A stretch of DNA of 64,000 nucleotides from Verrucomicrobiota bacterium (GCA_027493615.1 JAOSKK010000023.1:310001-374000), one strand, 5' to 3'. Shown: positions 43,359 to 53,708, counted from the stretch's first letter. Notes: a model not told the origin generated them from the letters alone. Numbers and translations are program-made.

Positions 43359-44257
43359 GCGCTGCCTCCTCCGCCGGGAAGGCGGGTGGCGCGGCGGACG
43401 CGCCGTCCGCGGGCGGCGCGGGCCCGGAGGAACTCGAAGAGGGCGAGCTCAAGAGGCTGGTCGGTCGCGAGCCGGGCGCAACTGGCGCCGAGCCGTTGGC
43501 AGAGCTGGCGGAGGCCCTCGCAGTGCGCCTCGAGTTGCCGGAGGTAATCGGCGCGGACGGAGCCCGGATCCAGCATGAGCGACCGGCCGGATTCGAGATC
43601 TTCAAAGCGGGCCGGTTCGCGGAAGGGGAGCGCCAGCTCGGCGGGATCCAGGATTTGAAAGACGACCAGATCGTGACCGGAGGCGGCAAGCTGGAGGAGG
43701 GCGGATTCCAGGCGGTCCAGCGGGGCGAGGAAGTCCGAAAGGACCATGATGAGACCGCGTTTGCGGACGAGTTCGGCCACGCGCTCGAGGGGGGCAACGA
43801 GGTCGGTGGCCTGACCGCCGGCGGGTTGTTCGAGGGTCAGCATGAGCCGTCGGAGATGGCCGAAGCGGTGGCGGGCCGGGAGATAATCGCGCACGCGGTC
43901 GGCAAAGGTAAGCAGGCCGACGGCGTCCCCTTGCTGATGGAGGAAGTACGCGAGGGTGGCGGCGAGGGTGGCGGCGTAGTCGGCCTTGGTGTAGCCGGTG
44001 GAGCCGAAGGTCATCGAGCGGCTCTGGTCGGCAACGAGGTGGCAGCGGAGGTTGGTCTCGTCCTCGAAACGCTTGAGAAAATAGCGGTCGCTGCGGGCGA
44101 AGACGCGCCAGTCGAGATAGCGGAGGTCATCGCCGGGCGTGTACTGCCGGTACTCGGTGAACTCGACGGAGAAGCCGTGGTAGGGACTGCGGTGGAGGCC
44201 GGTCCAGAAGCCCTCGACGACGACCCGGGCGCGCAGTTCGAGGTTGCGGATGCTCAT
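43355..44257 (-). CDS. DUF58 protein of the MoxR operon
   Basis: About 300 residues from the ATG at 44257. The DUF58 hallmark is complete: HRSPYHGFSVEFTEYRQYTP, GDDLRYLDWRVFARSDRYF and LKRFEDETNLRC, then a VWA-like core (LVADQSRSMTFGS, LIMVLSDFLAPLDRL). Family members usually begin with a segment like LIDPKVLMSIRNLELRAR. That segment is open here upstream of 44257, so the true start may lie earlier (a GTG near 44310 inside module B). Overlaps the VWA start by four bases. Likely links the MoxR ATPase to the membrane VWA partner. Confidence 0.88.
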   Translation of the reverse strand: MSIRNLELRARVVVEGFWTGLHRSPYHGFSVEFTEYRQYTPGDDLRYLDWRVFARSDRYFLKRFEDETNLRCHLVADQSRSMTFGSTGYTKADYAATLAATLAYFLHQQGDAVGLLTFADRVRDYLPARHRFGHLRRLMLTLEQPAGGQATDLVAPLERVAELVRKRGLIMVLSDFLAPLDRLESALLQLAASGHDLVVFQILDPAELALPFREPARFEDLESGRSLMLDPGSVRADYLRQLEAHCEGLRQLCQRLGASCARLATDQPLELALFEFLRARAARGRRVRRATRLPGGGGSA

Positions 44258-44290
44258 CAGGACCTTCGGATCGATGAGCGAACCGGGCGC

Positions 44291-44348
44291 GTGCAGGCTG
44301 GAAGCCCGCACCACAGGAGGGAGGATTGCAGGCTGGAAGCCGGCATCC
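44291..44348. repeat. module B repeats at the 5' end of the DUF58 gene
   Basis: A full copy GTGCAGGCTGGAAGCCCGCA (44291-44310) and a partial one (44327-44348). The unit is self-complementary (GTGC..GGCT-GGA-AGCC..GCAC). It lies between moxR and the DUF58 ATG, where it overlaps possible upstream start codons. Confidence 0.85.
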
Positions 44349-44382
44349 CCGGGGGACGAAACCGGGCTGGAAGGAGGAACGC

Positions 44383-45435
44383 TCACTTGGGCAGGGGCGT
44401 GGGGACGGTCTCGACGAGCCGGCGGATGACGTCTTCGACCCGGACGCCTTCGGCCTCGGCGCGGTAGTTGAGCAGGATGCGGTGACGGAGCACCGGCGCG
44501 GCCAGGGTCTGGATGTCCTCGGCAGTAACATGGGCCCGGCCGTGGAAGAGCGCGCGAGCCTTCGCCCCGAGGACGAGATACTGACCGGCGCGGGTGCCAG
44601 CGCCCCAACTGATCCACTGGTTGACAAAGTCCGGCACCCCGGCCTGATGCGGGCGCGAGGCGGCGGCGAGCTGGACGGCGTAGCGGACCATCTCGGTGGC
44701 CACGGGCACCTGGCGGACGAGTTGGTGGAAGCGCAGCACGTCTTCACCCGTGAACAGGGCATCGATGGGTGCGGGGGCACCGGCGGTGGTGCGGGTGACA
44801 ACCTCGACCTCATCGGTTTCCGGGAGGTAGTTCATCACCACGTTGAACATGAAACGGTCGAGCTGCGCCTCGGGCAGCGGATAGGTGCCCTCCATCTCGA
44901 TGGGGTTCTGGGTGGCGAGGACGAAGAAGGGCTCCTCGAGGGGATGACGCTGGCCGGCGGCGGTGACCTGGTGTTCCTGCATGGCCTCGAGCAGGGCGGC
45001 CTGGGTCTTGGGCGGCGTCCGGTTGATCTCGTCGGCGAGGATCATGTGGGCAAAGACGGGGCCGCGGACGAAGACCATCTGGCGGCCGGCGGCGGCGTCC
45101 TGGAGGATCTCGGTGCCCGTGATGTCGGCCGGCATGAGGTCGGGCGTGAACTGGATGCGCTGGAACTTGAGGTGGAAGATCTGGGCGATGGACTTGACCA
45201 GGAGCGTCTTGGCAAGACCCGGCGCGCCGGTGATGAGGCAGTGGCCGCCGGAGAACAGGGCGATGAGCAACTGCTCGATGACCTCGTGCTGCCCGACGAT
45301 GACTTTGGCGAGCTCGGCTTCGATCCGGGTGCGGCCGGTCGTGAGACGCTCGAAGGTGGCGCGTTCCTCCTGGAACGGGGCGGAGGCGGCAGGTGCGGGC
45401 GCGGCAGCGGGCGTGGGGGAAGGGCGAGCGCTCAT
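44383..45435 (-). CDS. MoxR-family AAA+ ATPase
   Basis: 350 residues, intact. Motifs: Walker A ITGAPGLAKTLL, Walker B MILADEINRTPPKTQ, sensor 1 VLATQNPIEMEGTYPLPEAQ, arginine-finger region AQLDRFMFNV and a C-terminal lid (VTAEDIQTLAAPVLRHRILL). The first 25 residues are an Ala/Pro-rich tail. MoxR ATPases act as chaperones that remodel VWA-containing complexes; its partners here are the DUF58 and VWA proteins directly downstream. Begins one base after the DUF4159 stop. Confidence 0.93.
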   Translation of the reverse strand: MSARPSPTPAAAPAPAASAPFQEERATFERLTTGRTRIEAELAKVIVGQHEVIEQLLIALFSGGHCLITGAPGLAKTLLVKSIAQIFHLKFQRIQFTPDLMPADITGTEILQDAAAGRQMVFVRGPVFAHMILADEINRTPPKTQAALLEAMQEHQVTAAGQRHPLEEPFFVLATQNPIEMEGTYPLPEAQLDRFMFNVVMNYLPETDEVEVVTRTTAGAPAPIDALFTGEDVLRFHQLVRQVPVATEMVRYAVQLAAASRPHQAGVPDFVNQWISWGAGTRAGQYLVLGAKARALFHGRAHVTAEDIQTLAAPVLRHRILLNYRAEAEGVRVEDVIRRLVETVPTPLPK

Positions 45436-45436
45436 G

Positions 45437-46301
45437 TCAGTGGGTCATGATGTAGTAAAGGACGTTGATGGCGAGGGGATAGGCGGTCTTCTCGGAGAAC
45501 TCGCGGAAGTAATAGTCATCCTCGCCCTCGCGTTCCCAGCCGTCGCCGTTGTCGGTGTTGTGGGTGGCCAGGACCATGAGGCGGTCCCTCTCGTCGAAAA
45601 TGGCGCGGTGATGGACCTGGCGGGTGTCGGAGGGACGCGGTTCCCAGGTGACCCCCGTGTAGCAGCTGGCGGCGCCGATGTTGACGGCGGGCACCTGGTA
45701 CTTGGCCTTGATGTCGAAGACGCAGCGGTAGAGGGGTGATCGAGGGAGAGCTCGGTGAAGGCGCGGTTGGGCAGGACCTGGCTGATCACGTCGGCGCAGT
45801 TCTGCCATTCCTCCTCGCCCCAGAAGTCGTCGAGCCAGAGGAAGCCGCCGTTGTGAAGGTACTCGCGCAGGGCGAGGATCTCGGCGGGGGACAAGGAGAG
45901 GCCGCCGGGCTCGACGATGTAGATGAAGGGGTAGTGGCGGAGTTCGGGGACGGTGAGGCGGAACCAGCGGGCGTCGGGATCCACCTTCATCGAAGTGAGC
46001 TGCTGGAGGCGGAAGGACAGGTTGAGGTCGCTGTCGGGCAGGTCGGTGGCCCAACCGCCGCCCCAGCCGTAACCGGTGCGATCGTAGCGAATCCGCGCGA
46101 AGGTGAAGACGTCGTGCTCGAAGCCGGGGCGTTGGTCCAGGTGGGAGTGCCGGTGCTGTTGGAGGGAATCTCGCGGGCGGTACGGACACCTTCGGGGCCG
46201 TCGCTGAACCAGGGTCGTCCTCCGCCCCGGCGGCGCTGGGCGAGGGCGGCGAGCGTCAACGCGAGGAGGAGGAGAAGACCGAGGAAGCGCAGGCGGTTCA
46301 T
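45437..46301 (-). CDS. DUF4159 secreted protein, frameshifted
   Basis: About 288 residues. Signal peptide LLLLLALTLAALAQ, then RRRGGGRPWFSD. After a shift near 46140 comes the DUF4159 core: VFTFARIRYDRTGYGWGG, WATDLPDSDLNLSFRLQQLT, RHYPFIYIVEPGGLSLSP and LREYLHNGGFLWLDDFWG. A shift near 45737 leads to the end (KAKYQVPAVNIGAASCYTG; REFSEKTAYPLAINVLYYI). The fold resembles an amidotransferase-like sandwich, commonly coded beside MoxR/DUF58/VWA sets. Its ATG overlaps the stop of the TPR/HExxH gene (ATGA). Confidence 0.82.
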
Positions 46302-48876
46302 GGTCGTGGGGGCGAATGCTCCAGGAGGAGGCGGAGGGCGGCGCGGTAACGCGGGGCCTCTTCGAGGGCCTGGAGCAGGTGGCGATGGGCGGTGGGATCG
46401 CGCGTCTGGTGGAGTTGACGGGCGAGCTGGAAGTGAATTTCGGCGGGGTTGGCGGGGTCGAGGCCAGCAAGGCGCGGTAGGCGCGGATGGCCGTGGCAGG
46501 ATCGTCCAGGTGCTCGGCGGCGCGGGCGAGGAACCGGTACGGCGGCGGGACCAGCGGGTTGACCGCGAGGTAGCGACGGGCGTTTTCGGCGACGACCGGC
46601 CAGTCGCCGGCTTCGCTGGCGAGTTCCATCAGGCGCAGGTAGGCGTCGAGGGCTTCGTCGTCGCGTTCGGCCAGGCGGGCGAGGGTCTGCCTTTCGGCGG
46701 CGGTGTGGCCGAGTTCGCGGTGGACGCGGGCAAGCTGGCGATAGGCGCTGTCGGGGCCGGTGAACCCGGGATAGAGGGTCACGAGTTGTTCGAGGAGGGG
46801 TTGGGCGGCGGCCCAGTCCTGGGCTTCGAGGAGCCGCTCGATGCGGCGGGTAAGGACGTAAAAGTTGGTGGGGCGGGTCTTGGCCCAGAGTTCCCAAGTG
46901 GTCTCGCCACCACCGCCCAGGAGGAGGGCTTCGAGTTCCGGTTTTTCCCAGTCCAGGCCGGGCGCGAGGTTCTCCGCGACGCGGCGGGCGTAGGCGGCGA
47001 AGCCGGTCTCGATGTCGGGAAGGGGGGCGAGGTGCTTCTCGATGGCCTCGTGGATGGCGAGGCCTTCGCCGAGGTCGCGCAGGAGCGCGCCGAGGGCGGC
47101 GGCCCCGAAGCGGTCGAGGAAGTACTCGACGACGAGCGAGGCCTGGTAGTAGGCGAACTGGAGATGGGTGGAGGTGGGCGGTGACTGGAACGCGGCGCTG
47201 AGCCGGGCGACGGGGATGAGGTCGCCATCGAGGATCATCTCGCGGTAACGGGGGGTGAGTTGTTCGCCCCAGGCGGGGTTGGCCTGACGCTCCTCGTACA
47301 CGGAGATGCCTTCGCTGAGCCAGCGCGGCATCTTGTTGCGGGTGAGCTGCAGCGTGATGACATGCGTGAATTCGTGCCAGAGCATGGATTCCCAGTTGAA
47401 CGCCAGTCCGGGGCGGGAAGCGGGGCTGTTGGCGGTGACCACGTGGCCAAAGCAGACGCCGAGGAAGCCGTGGTTCTGCGGCAGGCCGAAGGTGCGCACG
47501 GCGAAGTCCTTTTGCTCGGCGAAGATCTCGATCCTGACGGGCCGGGTGAGTTCGAGGCCGTACTGGGCGGTGAGCCGGGCGCGGGCTTCTTCGAGCAACT
47601 CGAGGACACGATCGCCGTACAGCACGGCCTCGTGCGGGACCATCCGGACGATGAAGTGCTCGTTGGTGAGGACGGTGAACCGCTGGAGGGCGTCGCGCAG
47701 CGTGACGAGGTTCAGCGCGGGAACATCATAACCGTCGAGCTCGTGCACGTGCTCGGCGAGTTGCCAACCTTCGGTGTCCTCGCCCAGACGGAGAAGATCG
47801 AGGGCGAGCTGCGCCTTCGCCGGGAGGTAATGGCGGTCGAAGGCCAGGGCTTCGCGCTGCAGGGCGGCGCCTTCAGCGAAGCGGTAGTCGCGCGAGAGCT
47901 TGAGGCCCATGAGGTGCGGGACGCGCGGGTTGGTGGGCCAGTGGCGCAGGGCCATTTCGCGCGCCGCCTGCTCGCGGGCGGGCAGGTTCTGGAGGTGCGC
48001 GACCACGGCGGCATAGGCCCAGGCTTCGGGATGCCAGGGGTTGACGGCCCGGACACGGTCGAGGAGCTCGAGGGCGCCGGCGTAATCCTCGGCATCGATG
48101 GCGCGGTCGGCGAGGAGCAGGAGGCTGGGAAGGTGCTGCGGGTTCCGCCCGAGGGCGGCTTCGAGGGAGGCGGCCATGAGGGTGCGTTCGCCGGACTCGT
48201 AGGCGCGGGCGAGCCCGAAGTGGAGGTCGGGGTCGTCGGGCAGCGCTTTGAGTCCGGCCTGGAACGTCTGGGCGGCGAGGGCGAAATCGCCCTTGTCCAG
48301 CGCCAGCCCGCCCATGGCCAGAAAGACGGTGCGCTCCTTCGGGTCGGCGCGACGGGCGGCCGCGAACACACGATCGAGGACCTGCTTGGGATCCGCCCCT
48401 TCGAGCAGGGCGGCCTGGCCGAAGACGACGAGGTCGGCGGCTTCGCGGTAGGCCCAGGGGCGGGCGGTGACCAGTTCGACGATTTCGCGCGACCACGCGG
48501 CGGCGGTCTCGGCGCGGTTGTTCATCTGGAGGACATTCCGGCCGAGCCAGCGCAGACGGATGCTGCGGGTCTCGTGGGCGAGGGCGTTGGTCAACGCAGC
48601 GTGGGCTTCTCCGTAGCGGCCCAGGGTGAAGAGGGACTCGGTCAGGAGCAGGTGCCACTCGTGTTCTGCCGTGCCGCTCTGGATGCCCTGCTCGGCGGCG
48701 GCCACGCAGTCGGGATAGCGACCAGCGAGGAAGGCGCGCTGGGCCTCACGGAGCTCGAGGCCGAAGGCGGAAACCGCGGCCAGGAGGCCAGCGGCAAGGG
48801 CCGCGAGGTCCCACCACGCACGACGGCGGGGCGGCGACAGGCGGTGGGGACCGCGGACTGGAATCGACCACGACAT
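46298..48876 (-). CDS. TPR protein with gluzincin-like (HExxH) peptidase domain, frameshifted
   Basis: About 859 residues; first gene of the leftward MoxR operon. One membrane or signal helix near the start (LAALAAGLLAAVSAFGLEL) is followed by about 380 residues of TPR-like repeats (AALTNALAHETRSIRLRWL; GALELLDRVRAVNPWHPEA). The peptidase-MA-like domain has WHEFTHVITLQLTRNKMPRW with a downstream Glu (SEGISVYEE), the expected zinc ligands. More TPRs fill the C-terminus. A missing base near 46465 (SLASTPP to DPANPAEIHFQLARQL) shifts to the last part. Activity is plausible because all ligands are present; substrate unknown. Confidence 0.82.
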
Positions 48877-48984
48877 TGCTAGCCCGGACGTTCGGAGGTT
48901 AGGTCAGGGTTACAACCGTCACAAGCGACAGTTGAAAATAGGGCGCGGTTGAAAACGAAGGCGGGGACCGCACAATGGGCGCGG
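48877..48984. promoter_or_regulatory. divergent intergenic region with GTTGAAAA direct repeats
   Basis: 108 bases between the leftward MoxR operon and the rightward permease pair. GTTGAAAA occurs at 48931-48938 and 48948-48955, 17 bases apart start to start. These may be regulator or sigma-factor sites; no confident -10 box. Any promoter role rests on position. Confidence 0.35.
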
Positions 48985-50641
48985 ATGACTTTCCTGCCGA
49001 TCGTGGCCCGGGAGCTGCGGGTGGCGGCGCGGCGGCGCGCGGCGTACTGGAATCGTGTCCTCGCGGCGCTGCTGGCGCTGGGCCTCGGAACGCTCGTGTA
49101 CGTGAACTTCCACGGGCGCGGGGCTGCCGAGCTGGGCCTGGCGCTGTTCGTGTCCCTGGCCTGGCTGGCGTTTGTGTTCTGCGCGCTGGCAGGCGCGCGG
49201 TTGACGGCCGACGCCGTGAGCGAGGAGCGGCGCGAGGGGACGCTGGGGCTTCTGTTCCTGACGGATTTGAAGGGCCACGACGTGGTGTTGGGGAAACTGG
49301 CGGCATCGTCGGTGAGCGCGTTTTACTCGCTGCTGGCGATTGTGCCGATCCTGGGGATGGCCCTGCTGTTCGGGGGTGAGCGGCACGCAGTTCGGGCGGA
49401 CGGTGTTGGTGCTGGTGAACACGATGCTGTTCTCGCTGGCGCTCGGGCTGTGCGTCTCGACGGCGTTCGAGAACGGGCGGCGGGCGGCGGGGGTGACGGT
49501 GCTGGCTCTGCTGGTGGTGTGTCTGGGGCCGTGGTTGGTGGTGGCGGCCATCGAGGCGAGCGGCAAGGGAGGAGGCCAGCAGCAGGAGGCGGTCCTGCTG
49601 GCGCCGAGCCCGGCGCTGGCGCTGGCCATGGCGGCAATTCCCGGGGCGCCCGGGTTCCTGACCCGGCTGTTCTGGCCGTCGGTGGCGACGACCTTTGGGC
49701 TGACCGTGGTGTGCCTCGCGGTGAGCAGCCTGGTGGTGCCGCGGGTGTGGCACGATCGGCCGATGACGGCGCGGCGGCTGCGATGGCGGCGATGGCGGGA
49801 GGGGCAGGTGTTTGGCGCGGGCGGTCTGCGGCGGGCTTTTCGCGAGCGGTTGCTGGCGGTGAACCCGTTCTTCTGGCTGACGTCGCGGGATCGGCTCCGG
49901 CCGTTTTACGTATGGACGCTGCTCGCGGCGGCGGCGCTGGTGTGGCTGTGGGGACGGCTCACGTTTGGCCGCGACTGGGAGGATTCGGGGGTGTTGTTGA
50001 TGTTCTCGCAGAGCCTCTATGGGCTGCTGAAGCTCTGGATCGCGGCGGCGGCGGTGGTGCGGTTGGCGGAGGACCGGCGGAGCGCGGCGCTCGAGTTGCT
50101 GCTGACCACACCGTTGGGCGTGGGGGAGATTCAGAACGGGCTGCGGCGGTCGCTTTCCCGCCAGTTCCTCGGACCGTTGCTGGCCCTGGTGGTGCTGGAC
50201 GTGTTCTTCTGCTGGCTGGCGATGCACCAGTTTTACTCGGATCAGGAGATGATGTTCTGGACCTATGCGGCCCGGGTCAGCCTGTTGGGGATGGATGTGC
50301 TCACGCTGTGGGCGCTGGGACCGTGGGTGGCGGTGACGGTCCGGCATGCCAACCAGGCGGCCGCGAACCTGCTGATCCGGGTCTGTGTGCTCCCGTGGCT
50401 CGCGTTCCTGGTGCTGGTGTTCCTGGCGGCGTTGGCGTCGGAGTGGCGGGGGCGAACGGGCGGGTCGTTCGAGTTCACCGAACACACGGCGTTGTGGACG
50501 TGGTTCGTCCTGGGGTTGGCGAACGACCTCTTCTGGCTGGCCTACGCGCGGGTGAAGATGCGCCAGCACTTCCGCGAGGCCGCCGCGGCCCGGTTCGAGT
50601 CCAAGGGTGGCTGGTGGCGGGCGCTCTGGCGTTTGCGCTGA
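48985..50641 (+). CDS. ABC-2 type transporter permease, first of two, frameshifted
   Basis: About 550 residues. Start MTFLPIVARELRVAARRRAA, then about 12 hydrophobic helices. The permease signature ADAVSEERREGTLGLLFLTD (ABC-2 coupling region) is at about residue 72, and a related one, ALELLLTTPLGVGEI, in the second half. A shift near 49378 links LLAIVPILGMALLFGG to VSGTQFGRTVLVLVN. No ATPase gene is adjacent, so the energising subunit must be encoded elsewhere or lie on another strand region not seen. Substrate unknown. Confidence 0.8.
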
Positions 50642-50666
50642 GGCGACGGAGGAGGCACGAACCCCC

Positions 50667-52276
50667 ATGAACTGCCTGCCTGTTGCCCAGCGCGAACTGC
50701 GCGTGGCCGCGCGGCAGACGCGGACGTACGGGGTGCGATGGCTGGCGGCGGCGGTGGCGCTGGTGATCGTGGGGTACACCCGCCTCTACCTGGAGGGATG
50801 GGGCGTGGGCGGCGGGTCGGGTCGGGGCCTGTTCTTCACGCTGGTGGGCCTGGCGGGATGGGTGTGTGCGCTGGGGGGCGCCCGGCTGACGGCCGACGCG
50901 ATCAGTCGCGAGAAGCGGGAGGGGACGTTGGGGCTGCTTTTCCTCAGCCACCTGTCGGGGCTGGAAGTGGTCTTGGGCAAACTGGTGGCGCAAGCGGGGC
51001 TGGCGTTCTATGGACTGCTGGCGACACTGCCGGTGCTGGCCATCCCTTTCCTGGCGGGGGGCGTCGAGGCCGGTGAGCTGTGGCAGGCCCTGGCGGGCTT
51101 GGCCAACGCGCTCTTCTTCTCGGTCAGTCTCGGCTTGCTGGTGTCGTCGATGACGCGCGAGCCGCGGACGGCGTTGGGTCTGGCCACGCTGGGGGCATTG
51201 GGTTTCTGGCTCGCCGTGCCGGCGGTGGCGTCGGTGCTGACGGCCCGCGGCACGGGCGGCGGCATCACGAGCGTGGTGCTGGCGTGCCTGACGCCGGCGG
51301 CGATGCCGGGATTTTCCGCTGGGTTGGGATTCGCCGCGCCGAACCCCTGGCTGGCGCTGGCGGGATCAAGTATTGGCCTGGGGGTTCCTTCTGGTGGCTG
51401 CGCGTTTCACCCGGGGCAGTTGGCGGGGGCGACCGGCGGGGGCGGGCCGGGGCCGTTGGCAGCGGACGTGGCGGGACCTGGTCCTCGGGCGTTCGGAAGT
51501 GCGAGCCGCGCGGCGTGCGGAGGTGCTGGAGCGGAATGCCTTTCTGTGGTTGCTGGTCCGCCGCCGCTGGAAACCCCTGTGGCCGGCGCTGTTCGTGGGA
51601 GCGGTTGTCGCCGCCATGGGGGGTCGGGTGGTTGTACTTGGGCCGGATCGACCCCGAGGGTGGGTTATGGGCGTGTCTTCTGCCGGGTTGTCTGCTGTTG
51701 CACCTGGTCATCAAGTTCTGGGTCGCGGGCGAAGCGGTGGCGGGCCTGGTGGCGCATCGCCGCGAGGGGACGCTGGAACTGCTGGTGACGACGCCGCTGG
51801 CGGTGGCGGACGTGATGCGGGCGCAGTTCCTGGCGGTCCGGCGGCAGTTCGGGCTGCCGCTGCTGGTGACTGGGTTGCTGACGTTGGGAGCGGGGATGGT
51901 GCCGGTGTGGCGGGAGGGCCTGCGCGACGGGGGACTGGTGCTGGTGACGGCCGTGGCGGCCGTGTTGGCGCTGGGGGCAGATACGTTCACGCTGGTCTGG
52001 CTGGGAACATGGCGCGCGCTGGCGGCGCGGCGGGTACGGCATGCGGCGGGCGGGACGGCGTTCCGGGTGCTGGTGTTGCCGTGGGTGCTGTTCATCGTGT
52101 TGAGCCCGTTTCTGGGGGTGGGCGGGGGTATGCCGGGAAACGCGCTGTTGTTCTGGGCCTTCCTTGGTTTCACCTCGGACTTCCTCTGGTGGCAATGGGC
52201 CGAGCAGCAGGTGCGCGAGCGGTTCCGGACCGAGGCAGCCCGGCCGCACGAAGGCAGTGATTCCGGCAAGGGGTGA
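50667..52276 (+). CDS. ABC-2 type transporter permease, second of two, frameshifted
   Basis: About 536 residues, paralogous to the preceding gene: both begin with (P)VAQRELRVAARQ/VARELRVAAR, then share ADAISREKREGTLGLLFLSH and a second-half EGTLELLVTTPLAVADV. A GGAGG lies about 11 bases before the ATG. Breaks near 51375 and 51620 separate PNPWLALAGSS, FLWLLVRRRWKPLWPALFV and GLWACLLPGCLLLHLVIKF. The two permeases likely form a heterodimer. Tandem duplication is inferred from the shared N- and C-terminal halves. Confidence 0.8.
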
Positions 52277-52299
52277 GGCTGGGAAGGGGTAAGCTGCGG

Positions 52300-52811
52300 G
52301 GCTGACGGCCTTTGGAGGACATTCGGATATCCGCGCCAGCGTCGTCGAGCGCTTCGCCACCTGCGGCAAGCCCAACTGCGCCTGCGCCCACGGACAGAAA
52401 CACGGCCCCTTCTACTACCTGACCCAATGCCTGGCCGTGGGCCACATCCAGCAGTTCCTGCTCAAATCCCCCGCCGACCTCCAGTGCGCGCGCGCCGCCA
52501 CCGCCGCGTTCAACCAGTTCTACGATGGCTGGGAGGAGCTTTCCCAGGTGAACACCGAGTTGTTGCGGCGGGGCGAGCACCCCGGCGCGTGGTACACCAA
52601 GGGGCCCTTCCTGCGGGCGGTGCAGAAACCGGGGTGGGGCGTGGTCACGGTCCTCAAGCAAGCGCCTTTCGAGGTATACCAGGAGAGCGAGGCGTTACGG
52701 CATGAGGTCACCCTGCAGGAATGGGCCAAACGGTTGGACCGGGCCCTGGAACGGTGGGAGGAGTCGGTCCATCCCTTGTGTCGGGGACGCGGTTTTTGTA
52801 CGGTGTCCGAC
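52300..52811 (+). pseudogene. DUF6788-like remnant upstream of elbB
   Basis: An open frame without a proper start runs from about 52292 in frame with elbB. It encodes TCGKPNCACAHGQKHGPFYY, the Cys-rich CGKxxCxCxxGxxHGP signature of DUF6788-type proteins usually found with insertion-sequence cargo. Next come QFLLKSPADLQCARAATAAF and WEELSQVNTELLRRGEHP. The tail (LRHEVTLQEWAKRLDRALER) is unrelated. The N-terminus is missing, so it looks like the residue of a mobile element. The in-frame joining to elbB is probably accidental. Confidence 0.45.
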
Positions 52812-53468
52812 ATGAAACGCGTTGCCGTCATCCTCTCTGGTTGTGGCGTATTCGATGGCGCCGAGATCCACGAGTCCGTACTGGTCCTCCTCGCTCTTGA
52901 CCGGGCCAACGCGCGCGTGGTGTGTGCGGCGCCGGATGTCGCCCAACATCACGTGGTCAATCACCTGACGCAGCAACCCGTCCCCGGCGAACACCGCAAC
53001 GTGCTGGTCGAATCGGCCCGGATTGCGCGCGGCAAGATCATCCCCGTCAGCCAACTCCGGTTGGCGGACGTGGACGCGATCATCCTGCCGGGCGGGTTCG
53101 GCGCGGCGAAGAATCTCTGCACGTTCGCGTTGACCGGCCCGGATTTCGCGGTCAACGCGGAGGTGGCCCAAGTGCTGCAGCAGGCCCATCAACAGGGCAA
53201 GCCGCTCGGGTTTGCCTGCATCGCGCCCGCCGTGGCTGCGAAGCTGTTCGGCGCGGAGCACCTTGAGTTCACGATCGGCAACGACGCCGGCACGGCCCGG
53301 GCACTGCAGCAGGACGGTGCCCGGCACGTAAACTGCACCGTGCACAACGTGGTGGTGGACCGCCGCCTGAAGATCGTGACCACCCCCGCCTACATGCTGG
53401 CCGGGCGAATCACCGAGGCCGAGGCCGGCATCAACAAGCTCGTCCAGGCCGTGCTCGAGATGGCCTAG
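52812..53468 (+). CDS. elbB: ElbB-like glyoxalase (DJ-1/PfpI superfamily)
   Basis: 218 residues, intact, from ATG 52812 (KRVAVILSGCGVFDGAEIHE). Family features: early GCGVFDG with Glu in EIHESV, IILPGGFGAAKNLCTFA, and the nucleophile elbow LGFACIAPAVAAKLFG containing the reactive Cys. The C-terminal VHNVVVDRRLKIVTTPAYM is conserved. Known for glyoxalase activity in E. coli, with an older proposed tie to isoprenoid synthesis. Followed by an inverted repeat at 53471-53538. Confidence 0.92.
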   Translation: MKRVAVILSGCGVFDGAEIHESVLVLLALDRANARVVCAAPDVAQHHVVNHLTQQPVPGEHRNVLVESARIARGKIIPVSQLRLADVDAIILPGGFGAAKNLCTFALTGPDFAVNAEVAQVLQQAHQQGKPLGFACIAPAVAAKLFGAEHLEFTIGNDAGTARALQQDGARHVNCTVHNVVVDRRLKIVTTPAYMLAGRITEAEAGINKLVQAVLEMA

Positions 53469-53470
53469 AA

Positions 53471-53538
53471 TCCTCGAAACCCGAAACCCATGCCGAGCAG
53501 GTCAGGTTGCTGGGGTCGATCCCCACGGGTTTCGAGGA
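53471..53538. terminator. 13-base perfect inverted repeat after elbB
   Basis: TCCTCGAAACCCG (53471-53483) and CGGGTTTCGAGGA (53526-53538) are perfectly complementary with a 42-base loop, starting 2 bases after the elbB stop. The loop is large for a terminator. It could be an mRNA-stability element, a binding site, or part of a repeat. The rest of the gap to 53708 shows nothing recognisable. Confidence 0.5.
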
Positions 53539-53708
53539 TGCTGTGGAGCGAGGTGCGACAGGGGCGTCAAGCGCTTACGGGATGATCCATCAAACCGGAC
53601 GGCCGGAAGGGTCTGAGGCGCGCCTCGCTAGCTTGTCGGCTTTGAGCGGGCAACACCGGATCTCGCTGCGAAACAGCCTGTTGATTCGAGGAAGCGCCGT
53701 GAAGCGGA

